Origin: Mycobacterium parmense
GTDB lineage: Bacteria > Actinomycetota > Actinomycetes > Mycobacteriales > Mycobacteriaceae
DNA: 64,000 nt
Direction of reading: 5' to 3'
Assembly (NCBI RefSeq): GCF_010730575.1
Contig: NZ_AP022614.1
Location: 5,332,001 to 5,396,000 of the forward strand
The position numbers were made by a program, and so were the translations under genes. Below, one piece after another: positions 44,244 to 53,072 of the stretch. Under the pieces are notes generated by a model that searched no databases, was not told where the DNA came from, and saw nothing but the letters and a program-made list of their open reading frames with translations. Each line of letters begins with the position of its first letter. The stretch's first letter is position 1.

Positions 44244-45524
44244 ATGGTGAATGACTTCACCGAGTTGGATTTCTTCCGGGGCGGCGAGCTGATCGCCGAC
44301 CCCTACCCGTACTACGAGTCGCTGCGGCAGCAGTGCCCGGTGACCAAAGAAAAGCACCACGGCGTCACCATGGTCACCGGCTGGGACGAGGCGTGCGCGG
44401 TTCTCAACGACGCCGAGACGTGGTCCTCGTGCAACTCGGTGACCGGACCGTTCCCGGGATTTCCCGTCTCCCTGGAAGGTAAGGGGGGCGACGACATCAC
44501 CGAGCTGATCGAGCAGCATCGCGACGAGCTGCCGTTCAGCGACCAGCTGCCGACGCTCGACCCGCCCACCCACACCAACCACCGTTCGCTGATGATGCGG
44601 CTGATCACGCCCAAGCGCCTCAAGGAGAACGAGGACGCCATGTGGGCGCTCGCCGATCAGGCGCTCGAAGCCTTTCTCGCGCCGGGGCACGGCGAATTCA
44701 TCAAGGGCTTCGCGAGCCCGTTCACACTGCTGGTCATCGCCGACCTGCTGGGCGTGCCGATGGAGGACCGTGACAAGTTCGTCAAGGGCATCGCCGAGCA
44801 CGCAGGCGGCGGTGTCGGTGGAACCAAGGGATCGCTGGCCCACAGCCCGCTGGAGTTTCTCTACGGCCTGTTCTCCGACTATGTCCGCGACCGCCGCCGC
44901 GAACCTCGCGACGACGTGCTGACCGGGCTTGCGACGGCCACGTATCCCGACGGTTCGACACCCGACGTCGAAGACGTGGCCCGCGTGGCGAGCAACGTGT
45001 TCTCGGCGGGCCAGGAGACCACCGTCCGCCTGCTGGGTGCGGCGCTGCAGACCATCGGGGAGCGTCCCGACATCCAGGCGCAATTGCGCAAGGACCGCAG
45101 CCTCATTCCGAACTTCATCGAGGAGTCGCTGCGCCACGAGAGCCCGGTCAAGGGCGACTTCCGGCTGAACCGGGTGCCCGTCAACGTCGGCGGGGTCGAC
45201 CTGCCCGCCGGCACCACCGTGATGATCGTGCAGGCCGCCGCCAATCGTGATCCGCGCCGCTTCTCAGATCCCGCCACGTTCGATCCCGCCCGCAAGAACG
45301 CCCGTCAGCACATCGCATTCGGCCGCGGCATCCACAGTTGCCCGGGCGCGCCACTGGCGCGCGCCGAAACGCGGGTGGCGATCGAGCGGCTGCTCGACCG
45401 GACATCCGACATCCGGATCGACGAGGCCGTTCACGGACCGGCCAATGACCGCCGCTACCAATACGTTCCGACATATATCCTGCGCGGTCTGACCGAGTTG
45501 CATCTGGAGTTCACCCCGGCATGA
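44244..45524 (+). CDS. Cytochrome P450
   Basis: Bacterial P450 of 426 aa from ATG 44244. I-helix FSAGQETTVRL, ExxR in EESLRHES, haem ligand Cys366 in FGRGIHSCPGAPL. It begins NDFTELDFFRGGELIADPYP, a form common in mycobacterial catabolic P450s. It overlaps its ferredoxin gene by 4 nt, so enzyme and partner are made together. A GAGAAT-type site lies just upstream. Substrate unknown. Confidence 0.93.
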   Translation: MVNDFTELDFFRGGELIADPYPYYESLRQQCPVTKEKHHGVTMVTGWDEACAVLNDAETWSSCNSVTGPFPGFPVSLEGKGGDDITELIEQHRDELPFSDQLPTLDPPTHTNHRSLMMRLITPKRLKENEDAMWALADQALEAFLAPGHGEFIKGFASPFTLLVIADLLGVPMEDRDKFVKGIAEHAGGGVGGTKGSLAHSPLEFLYGLFSDYVRDRRREPRDDVLTGLATATYPDGSTPDVEDVARVASNVFSAGQETTVRLLGAALQTIGERPDIQAQLRKDRSLIPNFIEESLRHESPVKGDFRLNRVPVNVGGVDLPAGTTVMIVQAAANRDPRRFSDPATFDPARKNARQHIAFGRGIHSCPGAPLARAETRVAIERLLDRTSDIRIDEAVHGPANDRRYQYVPTYILRGLTELHLEFTPA

Positions 45525-45709
45525 GAGTTTGGGTCGACGATCAGCGGTGCCGGGGTCACGGCGTGTGCGTCACGCTCTGCGAGGACGTTTTCAGTCTGAC
45601 CGACGACGGCTACGCGGTGGCGATAACGTCGGATGTGCCAACGGAATCGGAGGCCGTCACGCAGGAAGCCATCCAAAGCTGCCCCGAGCAGGCCATCAGC
45701 GAGCAGTGA
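45521..45709 (+). CDS. 3Fe-4S ferredoxin
   Basis: Ferredoxin of 62 aa with cluster ligands Cys10, Cys16 and Cys54 (CRGHGVC ... SCP). The variable fourth position is His13, and an additional Cys20 follows. The ATG overlaps the stop of the P450 gene, so it is the probable electron donor to that enzyme. Confidence 0.92.
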   Translation: MRVWVDDQRCRGHGVCVTLCEDVFSLTDDGYAVAITSDVPTESEAVTQEAIQSCPEQAISEQ

Positions 45710-45739
45710 CCAGATCTACAGGCAGACAAGGAGATTCGA

Positions 45740-46039
45740 GTGGCTAACGGGCCGAAGGGATATGTCATCCTCACCGAGGCCATCAAGGACCCGGAGGGCA
45801 TGAAGGCTTACGGCCGGGCCGCCCGACCCGCGATGGCCGGCGCCACCATCCTGGCCGTCGACACCGCGCCCACCGTCCTGGAAGGCACCTGGCACGGTGA
45901 CCAGACCGTCGTGCTCGAGTTCGAATCGGTCGGCGCCGCCCGGGCGTGGTACGAGTCCGAGGGCTACCAGAACGCGGCCAAACTGCGCCAGGCGGCGGCC
46001 GACTGCAACGCGGTGATCGTTGCCGGATTCGGATCCTAA
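45740..46039 (+). CDS. DUF1330-family protein
   Basis: Small ferredoxin-like-fold (dimeric alpha-beta barrel) protein of 99 aa, GTG start behind AAGGAGA. The segments GYVILTEAIKDPEGMKAYG and FESVGAARAWYESEGYQNA are the family signature. Members are common in catabolic clusters, but their biochemical role is poorly defined. It sits 30 nt after the ferredoxin gene and ends the rightward unit, convergent with the next ferredoxin. Confidence 0.88.
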   Translation: MANGPKGYVILTEAIKDPEGMKAYGRAARPAMAGATILAVDTAPTVLEGTWHGDQTVVLEFESVGAARAWYESEGYQNAAKLRQAAADCNAVIVAGFGS

Positions 46040-46075
46040 AAAACTTCAGAAGACTTCCGAGCCGCTACCCGGTCC

Positions 46076-46273
46076 TTACTCGACGATCGAAATCGCCTGC
46101 CGGGGACACTGCCGGACGGCCTCGAGCACGTCCGACTCGTTCTCCGGAGTGACCTCCGTCTGCAGCACGGTCAGCATGTCGTCGTCCCCGAGTTGGAAGA
46201 TGTCCGGGTTGATGCCCATGCAGACGCCGTTGCTCTCGCACAATCCCCAGTCGACTTCGATCTTCTTCGGCAC
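46076..46273 (-). CDS. 3Fe-4S ferredoxin
   Basis: Ferredoxin of 65 aa with ligands Cys12, Cys18 and Cys56 (CESNGVC ... QCP) and Asn15 at the variable position. GTG start. Encoded 10 nt after the P450 gene on the same strand, so it is that enzyme's likely partner. The acidic surface (DDDMLTVL) is typical. Confidence 0.92.
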   Translation of the reverse strand: MPKKIEVDWGLCESNGVCMGINPDIFQLGDDDMLTVLQTEVTPENESDVLEAVRQCPRQAISIVE

Positions 46274-46283
46274 CCCGGCCCCC

Positions 46284-47489
46284 TCAGCGAAGCACTTTGA
46301 CGGGCACGTTCTTCCAGCCCGCGACGTTCTGCATGGTCACCCGTTTGCACCCGTCCCAGTCCACCTCGTAGCGCGGCATGAAGTCGAGCAGCCTATCCAA
46401 CGCGATCCGGCTCTCCAGGCGGGCCAGCGCGGCGCCCAGGCAGCTGTGGATCCCGTAGCCGAGACCGAGGTGCTGCGCCTCGGTCTGGTCGCGTTCGATG
46501 TCGAACGTGTCGGCGTCGGTGAATGCGTCGCTGTCGCGGTTGGCCGAGGCGCCGCACAGGAAGACCGGCTTGAAGGGAGGAATCACGCCGCCGCTGACGT
46601 GTGCTTCCTTCAGCGTGTAGCGCACGTTGTACTGGACCGGCCCCTCATAGCGCAGCAACTCTTCGACCGCACCGGGAATCTTGTCGCGGTCCTCCTGCAG
46701 CTTTTGCCACTGGTCGGGGTGGCGGGCGAAGATCACGGCCGCGTTGCCCATCAGCTTGGTGACGGTCTCGGCTCCCGCGCCGCCCAGAAGGGTTGCGAAT
46801 CCGCAGATCTCGATGTCGTCGAGCTTGCGCATCTGACCGTTCTCGCCCGGGATCTCGGCCGCGATGAGCCGGCTGATCATGTCGTCCTGCGGCTCCTGGC
46901 GCCGCTCCTGCACCAGGCTGAAGTAGTACATGGCGGTGTCGATGTTGGCCTGCATGCCGGCTTCGCTGACCTCGATCTGTCCCGGCTCGTGATGCAGGCT
47001 GGTGTCGATCCAGTGCCGGACCTGCTGGCGGTATTCCTCGGGCACCCCGGCCATCCGGGTGATGACCTCCACCGGGAACGGTCCGGAGAAGTCCTGCACG
47101 ACGTCGAAGGTGTCGGAGTCGACGGCGCCCAGGTACTTCTCGATCACCTCGTGAATCGTGTCCACCTGCGACTGGATCGCCCTGGGGGTGAACGCCTTGT
47201 TGAGCAGGCTGCGCATGTGGCGGTGCTCCGGCGGGTCCATGAAGATGATCGACTTCTGCTCGGGGGAGATGCCCCTGCGGACCATCGCCAGGTCGCAGCC
47301 GCGCGCCGAGGAGTAGGTCTCGAAGTCCTTGAACGCCGCGGCCACGTCCTCATGGCGGGTCAGCGCGTAGAAGTCCTCTTTTTCGTCGTAATACAACGGC
47401 GCGTCTTCACGCATCCGTCGATAGATGTCGAACGGATTGTTGTAAAACTCCTCCGAGTACGGATCGAAGACGACTTTAGGTTTTGTCAC
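46284..47489 (-). CDS. Cytochrome P450
   Basis: P450 of 401 aa, GTG start. I-helix LLGGAGAETVTKL has Ala-Glu-Thr in place of the common (D/E)T pair. ExxR is in EELLRYEG and the haem ligand is Cys350 in GYGIHSCLGAAL. The N-terminus VVFDPYSEEFYNNPFDIYRR resembles mycobacterial P450s of the steroid/terpenoid-oxidising type, a loose likeness only. Precedes its ferredoxin gene. A GTAACG triple repeat lies 56 bp upstream. Confidence 0.92.
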   Translation of the reverse strand: MTKPKVVFDPYSEEFYNNPFDIYRRMREDAPLYYDEKEDFYALTRHEDVAAAFKDFETYSSARGCDLAMVRRGISPEQKSIIFMDPPEHRHMRSLLNKAFTPRAIQSQVDTIHEVIEKYLGAVDSDTFDVVQDFSGPFPVEVITRMAGVPEEYRQQVRHWIDTSLHHEPGQIEVSEAGMQANIDTAMYYFSLVQERRQEPQDDMISRLIAAEIPGENGQMRKLDDIEICGFATLLGGAGAETVTKLMGNAAVIFARHPDQWQKLQEDRDKIPGAVEELLRYEGPVQYNVRYTLKEAHVSGGVIPPFKPVFLCGASANRDSDAFTDADTFDIERDQTEAQHLGLGYGIHSCLGAALARLESRIALDRLLDFMPRYEVDWDGCKRVTMQNVAGWKNVPVKVLR

Positions 47490-47544
47490 TGCATCCTCCT
47501 CAGCCGCGGGGCGGGCTGAAACCTTTACAGCGGGCTGGCTGACT

Positions 47545-47562
47545 GTAACGGTAACGGTAACG
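47545..47562. repeat. GTAACG triplicated upstream of a P450 gene
   Basis: Three perfect tandem copies of GTAACG (47545-47562) in the 111-bp gap between the P450 start and the end of the dehydrogenase gene. It could be a regulator site with helical phasing broken every 6 bp, or a slippage repeat. Confidence 0.5.
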
Positions 47563-47600
47563 CTTTTGTGGCGAGCCGGAAAGAACCAAAGCGGTGTCTC

Positions 47601-48401
47601 TCAAACCTTCTTGACGACGTCGACCCGTGAGATGACCTCGTCCAGCACGCCGAGATCGGCGCCGAGTTGCCCGGCGATGCCGCGGACCACGGCCACGTCC
47701 TTGCCGACGAATCCGCCGGCTACCTCGACAAACGACGCGACGGAGCCCCGTGCGGCGACCAGGTCGAGCACCCGGCTGCCCGCGCTGCCATGCGGCAGGG
47801 CGGCCAGCAGGGCCGGCTCCGCGACGCCCAGGCGTTCGCCCAGCCGGACCGCCTCCGCGAGCAGCCCGATATGGCCCGCGAACAGCGCGTTGTTGACCAG
47901 CTTCACCTTCTGGCCGGCTCCGGTCGGGCCGACGTGCAGAACCGGGTCGCCGTAACAACCGAGCACCGGCCGCAGCCGCGCCACAGCGTCGTCGTCGCCG
48001 CCCACGAACAGCGTGAGCCGGCCGGCGGCGGTGTCGTGCGGGCCCCCGCTGACCGGGGCGTCGACCACGGCAATCCCCTCGGCGCACCCGGCGACGGCTT
48101 TGATGGTCGCCGGGCTGGCGGTGGTGTGCACCACCAGTGCCGAGCCGCGCGGCATCGTGGGCAGCAGCGGGCCGCACAGGCAGATCTCCCGCACCTGTTC
48201 GTCGGTGAACACGCAGAGCACCACGACTTCTGCCCCCGCGGCGGCCTCGGCCACGTCGGTGACCGCGCGCGCGCCCATCTGCGTCAGGTCGGACCGCGCG
48301 TCTTCGCTGCGGCCCACCGCCCGGACCTCGTGGCCCGCCTCGACCAGGCGGGCCACGATGGGGCGGCCCATCCGCCCCGCGCCGACGAAGCCGATCCTCA
48401 C
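47601..48401 (-). CDS. 3-Hydroxyisobutyrate dehydrogenase-like oxidoreductase (A)
   Basis: Beta-hydroxyacid dehydrogenase-family protein of 266 aa from GTG 48401, whose first bases overlap the preceding stop. N-terminal NAD(P) motif IGFVGAGRMGRP, substrate loop DAPVSGGPHD, catalytic Lys in GAGQKVKLVNNAL, and C-terminal GGFVGKDVAVV. Members oxidise beta-hydroxy acids or reduce semialdehydes/imines. It is a tandem paralogue of the upstream gene, suggesting a heterodimer or two consecutive oxidations. Confidence 0.88.
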   Translation of the reverse strand: MRIGFVGAGRMGRPIVARLVEAGHEVRAVGRSEDARSDLTQMGARAVTDVAEAAAGAEVVVLCVFTDEQVREICLCGPLLPTMPRGSALVVHTTASPATIKAVAGCAEGIAVVDAPVSGGPHDTAAGRLTLFVGGDDDAVARLRPVLGCYGDPVLHVGPTGAGQKVKLVNNALFAGHIGLLAEAVRLGERLGVAEPALLAALPHGSAGSRVLDLVAARGSVASFVEVAGGFVGKDVAVVRGIAGQLGADLGVLDEVISRVDVVKKV

Positions 48402-49207
48402 CGGGGGTGACCCATCAGGGTCAGCGTGGCGTCGGCCGCGTCGAGCACCGCGCCGGCGCCGGCGCCGGCGCCGTCGGCGAGTTCGACCACCAGCCGGACG
48501 TCCTTCTGCAGGAGGCCACCGGCCACTTCGGCCAGCCTGTCGAGGCCGCCGATACCGCCAAGGGCGTTGAGCGCGAAGCTGTTTCCGCTGCTGCGGGAGA
48601 CGACTTCGGCCAGCCGCTCCGGTGCCACACCCAGCGCACCGGCCAGCGAGAGGGCGGTGGCCGCGGTGCCCAGGTTTGCGGTGAAAAGCAGGTTGTTGAG
48701 CAGCTTGGTGGTTTGACCGGAACCCAGCTCGCCGAGGTGCACGACCGGGTCGGCGTAGGTCTCGAACACCGGCCGGCAACGTTCGACGACGTCCGCGTCA
48801 CCGCCGGCCATTACGAGCAGGCGCCCCTGTTCGGCCGCCGGACCTCCGCCGCTCACCGGTGCGTCGATCACCGAAACGCCGGTGACCGCGGCCTTGTCAG
48901 CGAGTCTTCGGCACGTGTCGGGATGCACCGTGCTGTGCACCGCGATGACGCTGCCCGCCCGCATGGCCGCGAGCAACCCGCCGTCGGCGAGCTCCTCGAC
49001 GTCGGCGTCGCCCACCACGCAGAGGCAGACGAGGTCGCTCGCCGCCGCGAGCGCGGCCGGCGACTCGGCCACCGTCGCGGGGGTGTCGGCGAATTGCCCG
49101 AGAACGGCGGGGCGGCGCGCCCAGAGGATCGTCGGGTAGCCGGCCTCGGCGATCCGCCGCGCCATGGGGCCGCCCTGGCTGCCCAATCCGATGAATCCGA
49201 CTTTCAA
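48398..49207 (-). CDS. 3-Hydroxyisobutyrate dehydrogenase-like oxidoreductase (B)
   Basis: Tandem paralogue of 269 aa. Start TTG 49207 follows AGGAGG and gives LKVGFIGLGSQGGP; the frame is open far upstream, but that part is antisense to other genes. Substrate loop IDAPVSGGGPAAEQ, catalytic Lys in GSGQTTKLLNNLL, GGLLQKDVRLV near the end. The C-terminus contains an alternating Gly-Ala run encoded by a GC repeat near 48456-48480. It overlaps both neighbours by 4 nt in a tight operon with a hydrolase and a thiolase-like aldolase. Confidence 0.88.
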   Translation of the reverse strand: MKVGFIGLGSQGGPMARRIAEAGYPTILWARRPAVLGQFADTPATVAESPAALAAASDLVCLCVVGDADVEELADGGLLAAMRAGSVIAVHSTVHPDTCRRLADKAAVTGVSVIDAPVSGGGPAAEQGRLLVMAGGDADVVERCRPVFETYADPVVHLGELGSGQTTKLLNNLLFTANLGTAATALSLAGALGVAPERLAEVVSRSSGNSFALNALGGIGGLDRLAEVAGGLLQKDVRLVVELADGAGAGAGAVLDAADATLTLMGHPR

Positions 49208-50136
49208 CCGGCCTCCTGTGCTTCCTGCCCCGAGCGTGCAGTTCGTTCCACGTTCGAGGAAGAGGCGGCGGCCACGCATTCGTCGAAGAACGACAACACC
49301 TCCGCGTGGTAGGCGCCGGCGTTGTGACCGAGGCTGAGATTGTGGCCCGCGTCGGGCTGCCGATGCACGACGAACCGCGGGGCGCCGCAGAACTGTGCCT
49401 CGACCTCGACCATCGCCGAAGCGTCGCTCTGCCAGACCTTTTCGTGCTCGGCGATACTGAAGTGCACCGGGATCCGCACGCTGGGGGCGAGCGCGGGAAA
49501 CGTCCGGCGGGCCCAGTCCGACACCATCTGGTCCTCGTAGGACGGCGCCGTCGGCGAAACCGTGGCCCCGTCGAGCACCTCGGGGGGGTACAGGCGCTCG
49601 GGATGCCACAAGAGTTCGCGCAGGCCCGCGGGGCGCCGTTCGCGCGTCGCGGTCCTCAGGATGTCGCGTGCCGCGGGGTGGTAGTGCAGGCCGGTGCCCG
49701 CGAGCTCCATGCCGAGCAGGCCGGCCCCGCGCCGGGCCGTCCCGCCGTCTGTGGCCATCCGCATCGCCAGCTCGCACCCGCCCGAATGACTCATCAGGAA
49801 CAACCCGGCCCCGCGCGGGCGCTCCCCGAGGATGCGGTCGACCGCGCCGTAGGCGAGGTCGACCCGTTGCCCGGGCTGGGCCATCGCTTCCGGATAGGGC
49901 GCGGAGCTGCCGTAGCCGGGCCGGTCGAGCGCGACGACCGTGAACCCGGCTGCCGCCCCGGCCCGCAGTAAGGACAGCGACGGGTGGCCGGGGCAATCGA
50001 AATAGATTGCGGTGGTGCCGCCGCCGTGGATGGCCATGATGACGGCCTTGGGATCTGCGGGCCGTTCGGGCTCGGCCACCAAGGCCGACATCGGCACGCC
50101 GTCGACGATCACCACCCGCGGGCGGACGGTGCTCAT
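49204..50136 (-). CDS. Alpha/beta hydrolase
   Basis: Hydrolase of 310 aa from ATG 50136. Oxyanion-hole segment MAIHGGGTTAIYFD, nucleophile Ser in LMSHSGGCELA, acid Asp/Glu region IAEHEKVWQSD and base His in DAGHNLSLG. It could cleave an ester, lactone or CoA thioester made within the operon. Its start overlaps the stop of the DUF35-thiolase gene by 4 nt, so both are probably made in similar amounts. Confidence 0.87.
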   Translation of the reverse strand: MSTVRPRVVIVDGVPMSALVAEPERPADPKAVIMAIHGGGTTAIYFDCPGHPSLSLLRAGAAAGFTVVALDRPGYGSSAPYPEAMAQPGQRVDLAYGAVDRILGERPRGAGLFLMSHSGGCELAMRMATDGGTARRGAGLLGMELAGTGLHYHPAARDILRTATRERRPAGLRELLWHPERLYPPEVLDGATVSPTAPSYEDQMVSDWARRTFPALAPSVRIPVHFSIAEHEKVWQSDASAMVEVEAQFCGAPRFVVHRQPDAGHNLSLGHNAGAYHAEVLSFFDECVAAASSSNVERTARSGQEAQEAG

Positions 50137-51788
50137 GTGTCGGACCGCAGCAGGAGCACCCCGCTCGGAGTCAGTCCGCCGCTGCTGACCACGCCGACGC
50201 GGGCACCGGCGACCTGGCGGTGGCCGGCCTCGCCCCGCAACTGGGTGACCGCCTCGTGGACGAGGCCCATGCCGTGAGTGCGGCCGTGCGAGAGCTGACC
50301 GCCGTGCGTGTTGAGCGGAAGCTGGCCGTCGCGGGCGATGTTCTTGCCGCCGTCGAGGAAGTCCTTGGCCTCGCCGATCCCGCAGAATCCCAGCGCCTCG
50401 ATCCAGGACAGGCAGTTCATGGTGAAGCCGTCGTAGAGCTCGGCGACGTCGACATCGGCGGGTCGCAGCGAGGTGCGGGTCCATACGTGCGCGGCCTGAC
50501 CCAGCACCTGGGGCTCGTGCGTGAGAGTGCTTTGGTCCCAGTCGATTCGCTCGATGATCTGGGTGCCCACCGCCTCCACCAGCACGGCCGGTTTGGCCAG
50601 GTCGCGGGCGGCGTCGACGGCGGAGACGACCACCGCGATCGCCCCGTCGCACGGCACGTCGCAGTCGTAGAGGCCGAAGGGCGTGGTGATGGGCCGCGCG
50701 TCGAGGTAGTCGTCCATCGTCATCGGGGACCGGTAGACGGCGGTCGGGTTGAGTTCGGCGTTCGCGCGCTGGTTCAACGCGATCCAGCCCAGGGTCTCTT
50801 TGGTCGTGCCGTAACGATGAAAGTGCCGCTGCGCGTTCATCGCCAGGGTGTGGGCCGCCGACGTGGCGCCGAACGGCATCAGCCAGCCCGCGCTGCGGCC
50901 CATCGAACCGGCGATCTTGCCCTGCTTCGTCAGCTCGTTGAAGGTGGCTTCCCACAGCGTCCGGAAGCACAGCACGTGGCGCGCCAGACCGCCGGCCACC
51001 GCGAGCATCGCGGCGATGAGCGACCCGCCCGGGCCGAACGTCTCGATGCCGCCGTTGTGCCAGACCGGGCGGATACCGAGGGCCGCTTCCAGGGCGGTGA
51101 CCCCGCCCTCGCCGAAACCGCCCATGTTGCCGCCGCCGGGGTAGGTCGATAGCCCGTCGATGTCGGCATAGCTCAGTCCGGCGTCGGCGATCGCCGCCTC
51201 GCACGCCTGCACCGTCAACGACAGCGGCGGCTGCATCAGACGACGGCCGATCGGCGACATGCCGATCCCGGTGAGCGCGACCTTGTCCTCGAACTTCTCG
51301 GCGGTCAGCATGGGCCTGACGTGCTCGCCGAAGCGCTCCGGGGCGATCTCGTCGGCCGGCAGGGGGCCGGGCCCGGCGCCGGGCAGGGGCCGGAACAGCG
51401 GCAGCCAGACGTCCTCGGCCTGTTCGAAGACGACCTCCACCTGTTGGCCGAGTTCGAGTTGATCGAAGTCGCACTCGACGATGTTGGTGGTCAAGCGGAT
51501 CCGGGGATCCTCGGCGATGGCGACCTGGGCGATCACGTACGGCGCCGGCATGCCGGGCAGGCTGAACCGTTCGTTGAGGGTGAACCCCGCGAGCGTCGCC
51601 TTGCCCGACACCGCGCGCACACCCATGTCTCGGGAGCGGCAGTAGCGGCAGGCGGGCGCCGGCGGATGGATCAGGGACTCGCAGGAGCGGCACTCCTGCA
51701 GCCGCAGCGTGCCGTCGGCCCCCGACGTCCAGAAGAACTCGGTCTCCTGCGTGACCAGGGGCAGCGGGCGTCCCGATGCGGCTGACAC
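50133..51788 (-). CDS. DUF35 (OB-fold)-thiolase fusion, probable Ltp2-type acyl-CoA retro-aldolase
   Basis: Protein of 551 aa, two parts. Residues about 1-150 are a DUF35 acyl-CoA-binding domain with a four-Cys zinc ribbon (CRSCESLIHPPAPACRYC) followed by an OB-fold. Residues about 165-551 are an SCP-x/lipid-transfer thiolase (VALTGIGMSPIGRR, ELYDGFTMNCLSW, NTHGGQLSHGRTHGMG). In cholesterol catabolism the same two modules, ChsH2's DUF35 and Ltp2, are separate proteins that form an aldolase releasing propionyl-CoA. The fusion suggests carbon-carbon cleavage of a beta-hydroxyacyl-CoA side chain here too (inference). ATG start, with a GAGAAT-type site upstream. Confidence 0.88.
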   Translation of the reverse strand: MSAASGRPLPLVTQETEFFWTSGADGTLRLQECRSCESLIHPPAPACRYCRSRDMGVRAVSGKATLAGFTLNERFSLPGMPAPYVIAQVAIAEDPRIRLTTNIVECDFDQLELGQQVEVVFEQAEDVWLPLFRPLPGAGPGPLPADEIAPERFGEHVRPMLTAEKFEDKVALTGIGMSPIGRRLMQPPLSLTVQACEAAIADAGLSYADIDGLSTYPGGGNMGGFGEGGVTALEAALGIRPVWHNGGIETFGPGGSLIAAMLAVAGGLARHVLCFRTLWEATFNELTKQGKIAGSMGRSAGWLMPFGATSAAHTLAMNAQRHFHRYGTTKETLGWIALNQRANAELNPTAVYRSPMTMDDYLDARPITTPFGLYDCDVPCDGAIAVVVSAVDAARDLAKPAVLVEAVGTQIIERIDWDQSTLTHEPQVLGQAAHVWTRTSLRPADVDVAELYDGFTMNCLSWIEALGFCGIGEAKDFLDGGKNIARDGQLPLNTHGGQLSHGRTHGMGLVHEAVTQLRGEAGHRQVAGARVGVVSSGGLTPSGVLLLRSDT

Positions 51789-51846
51789 GTCACCTCCGGG
51801 GGGTCAGACAGACTTCGACATCACGGTAGGCCCGTTATACGAATCG

Positions 51847-51861
51847 GAGAATTACGTTATC
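51847..51861. promoter_or_regulatory. GAGAAT-family site between divergent genes
   Basis: GAGAATTACGTTATC keeps the left arm and has two mismatches in the right. It lies 58 bp before the DUF35-thiolase start and 133 bp before the epimerase start, flanked by CGTTAT direct repeats. Confidence 0.45.
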
Positions 51862-51994
51862 ACTGCTGGGGGGACGTGATCTAGGCTGTGCGTCGCGGGG
51901 TCCGACGGCCGGTCGGGCGGAGGTCCGCCACTCGACCTCGGTGGGCCTTCGCTTCGCGCTGCAGGTCCGGGCGTCGTCACGATGGGAGAGCTCA

Positions 51995-52918
51995 TTGCTG
52001 GACGGGGAAAAGGTCCTCATCACCGGTGCGACGGGCAAGGTGGCCTTCCCCATCGCCCGTGCGCTGGCGGCCGGGGGAAACGAGGTGTGGGGCGCGGCGC
52101 GCCTGAAGGATCCCGCGTCGCGGGAACGGCTCGTCGCGGCCGGCATCAAGCCCGTCGCCCTGGACGTCGGCGTGGGCGACTTCTCGGCGCTCCCCGGCGA
52201 TTTCAGCTATGTCTTTCACGCGGCCGTGGACACCGGCACCGACGACTGGAGCCGCTGCGTCGAGACGAACGCGCAGATGTCGGGCGAACTGCTCTACCAT
52301 TGCCGCTCCGCGAAGGGTTTCGTCTTTTGTTCCACCGGTTCGATCTACGCCTACCAGGGGCGGCGACCGCTGACCGAAACCGATCCGCCGGGCGTGCCGC
52401 TGCGCGCGAACTACAGCATCTCCAAGGTCGCGGCCGAGGCCGTTTGCACCTGGGTCGCAGGGCATTACCGGATTCCGCTCACCATCATCCGGATCTGTTC
52501 GACTTATGGACCCGAGGGAGGCGCGCCGGCCGACCGCCTCGAGGCGATGTTGGCGGGCAGGCCCATTCGGCTTCATCCGGACGCGCCGAACAACTACAAC
52601 CCCATCTACGAGGACGACTACGTCGAGTTCGGCATCCGCGCCATGGAAGTCGCCGCCACGCCGCCCGTGGTGGTGAACTGGGCCGGCAGTGAAACCGTCA
52701 GCGTCGAGGACTACTGCGCGTACCTGGGTCAGCTCGTGGGGGTCGAGCCGATCTTCGAGTACACGGACCGGGCGCACACTCCGCTGTGGCCCGACGTCAC
52801 CCGCATGCACGACATACTCGGCCACACGAAAGTGCCCTGGCGCGAGGGCTTCCGGCGCATGGTCGAGGCCCGCCACCCGGAAATCGAGCTCGCCGCGCCT
52901 GGATCGCCGAGAGCTTGA
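51995..52918 (+). CDS. NAD-dependent epimerase/dehydratase (extended SDR)
   Basis: Extended SDR of 307 aa from TTG 51995 behind GGGAGAG; the open frame reaches back to 51941, but that part has no family match. NAD motif VLITGATGKVAFP, Ser/Thr in FCSTGSIYAYQG and YSISK as the catalytic Tyr-Lys. It could be a 3-beta-hydroxysteroid dehydrogenase-like or sugar-epimerase-like enzyme; no sugar genes are near, which favours the former. Divergent from the DUF35-thiolase operon. Confidence 0.86.
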   Translation: MLDGEKVLITGATGKVAFPIARALAAGGNEVWGAARLKDPASRERLVAAGIKPVALDVGVGDFSALPGDFSYVFHAAVDTGTDDWSRCVETNAQMSGELLYHCRSAKGFVFCSTGSIYAYQGRRPLTETDPPGVPLRANYSISKVAAEAVCTWVAGHYRIPLTIIRICSTYGPEGGAPADRLEAMLAGRPIRLHPDAPNNYNPIYEDDYVEFGIRAMEVAATPPVVVNWAGSETVSVEDYCAYLGQLVGVEPIFEYTDRAHTPLWPDVTRMHDILGHTKVPWREGFRRMVEARHPEIELAAPGSPRA

Positions 52919-52929
52919 GGGGCTGCGCG

Positions 52930-53072
52930 ATGCGGCATCCCGGCTCGCCGTCGGACGAGGTCCCCGAGGTACTTGCGGCCGGCGACGGGGACATCACCAC
53001 GCTGTTCGTATCGATGGCGACCCGCCATCCCGAACGTGAGTTGCATGGTGTTACGGAACGCAGCGAGAGCAG
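52930..53072 (+). pseudogene. Possible 5' remnant of an unknown gene
   Basis: From ATG 52930 the frame encodes about 45 residues of plausible protein (EVLAAGDGDITTLFVSMATR). It then runs into DNA that is the antisense of the ferredoxin 3' end. No family can be assigned. It may be a truncated gene start left by a rearrangement or a chance frame. No ribosome-binding site. Confidence 0.25.

Noticed and set aside
48450..48485. GC-rich hexamer-like repeat (GGCGCC units)
   Set aside because: It lies within the dehydrogenase gene and simply encodes an alternating Gly-Ala stretch.
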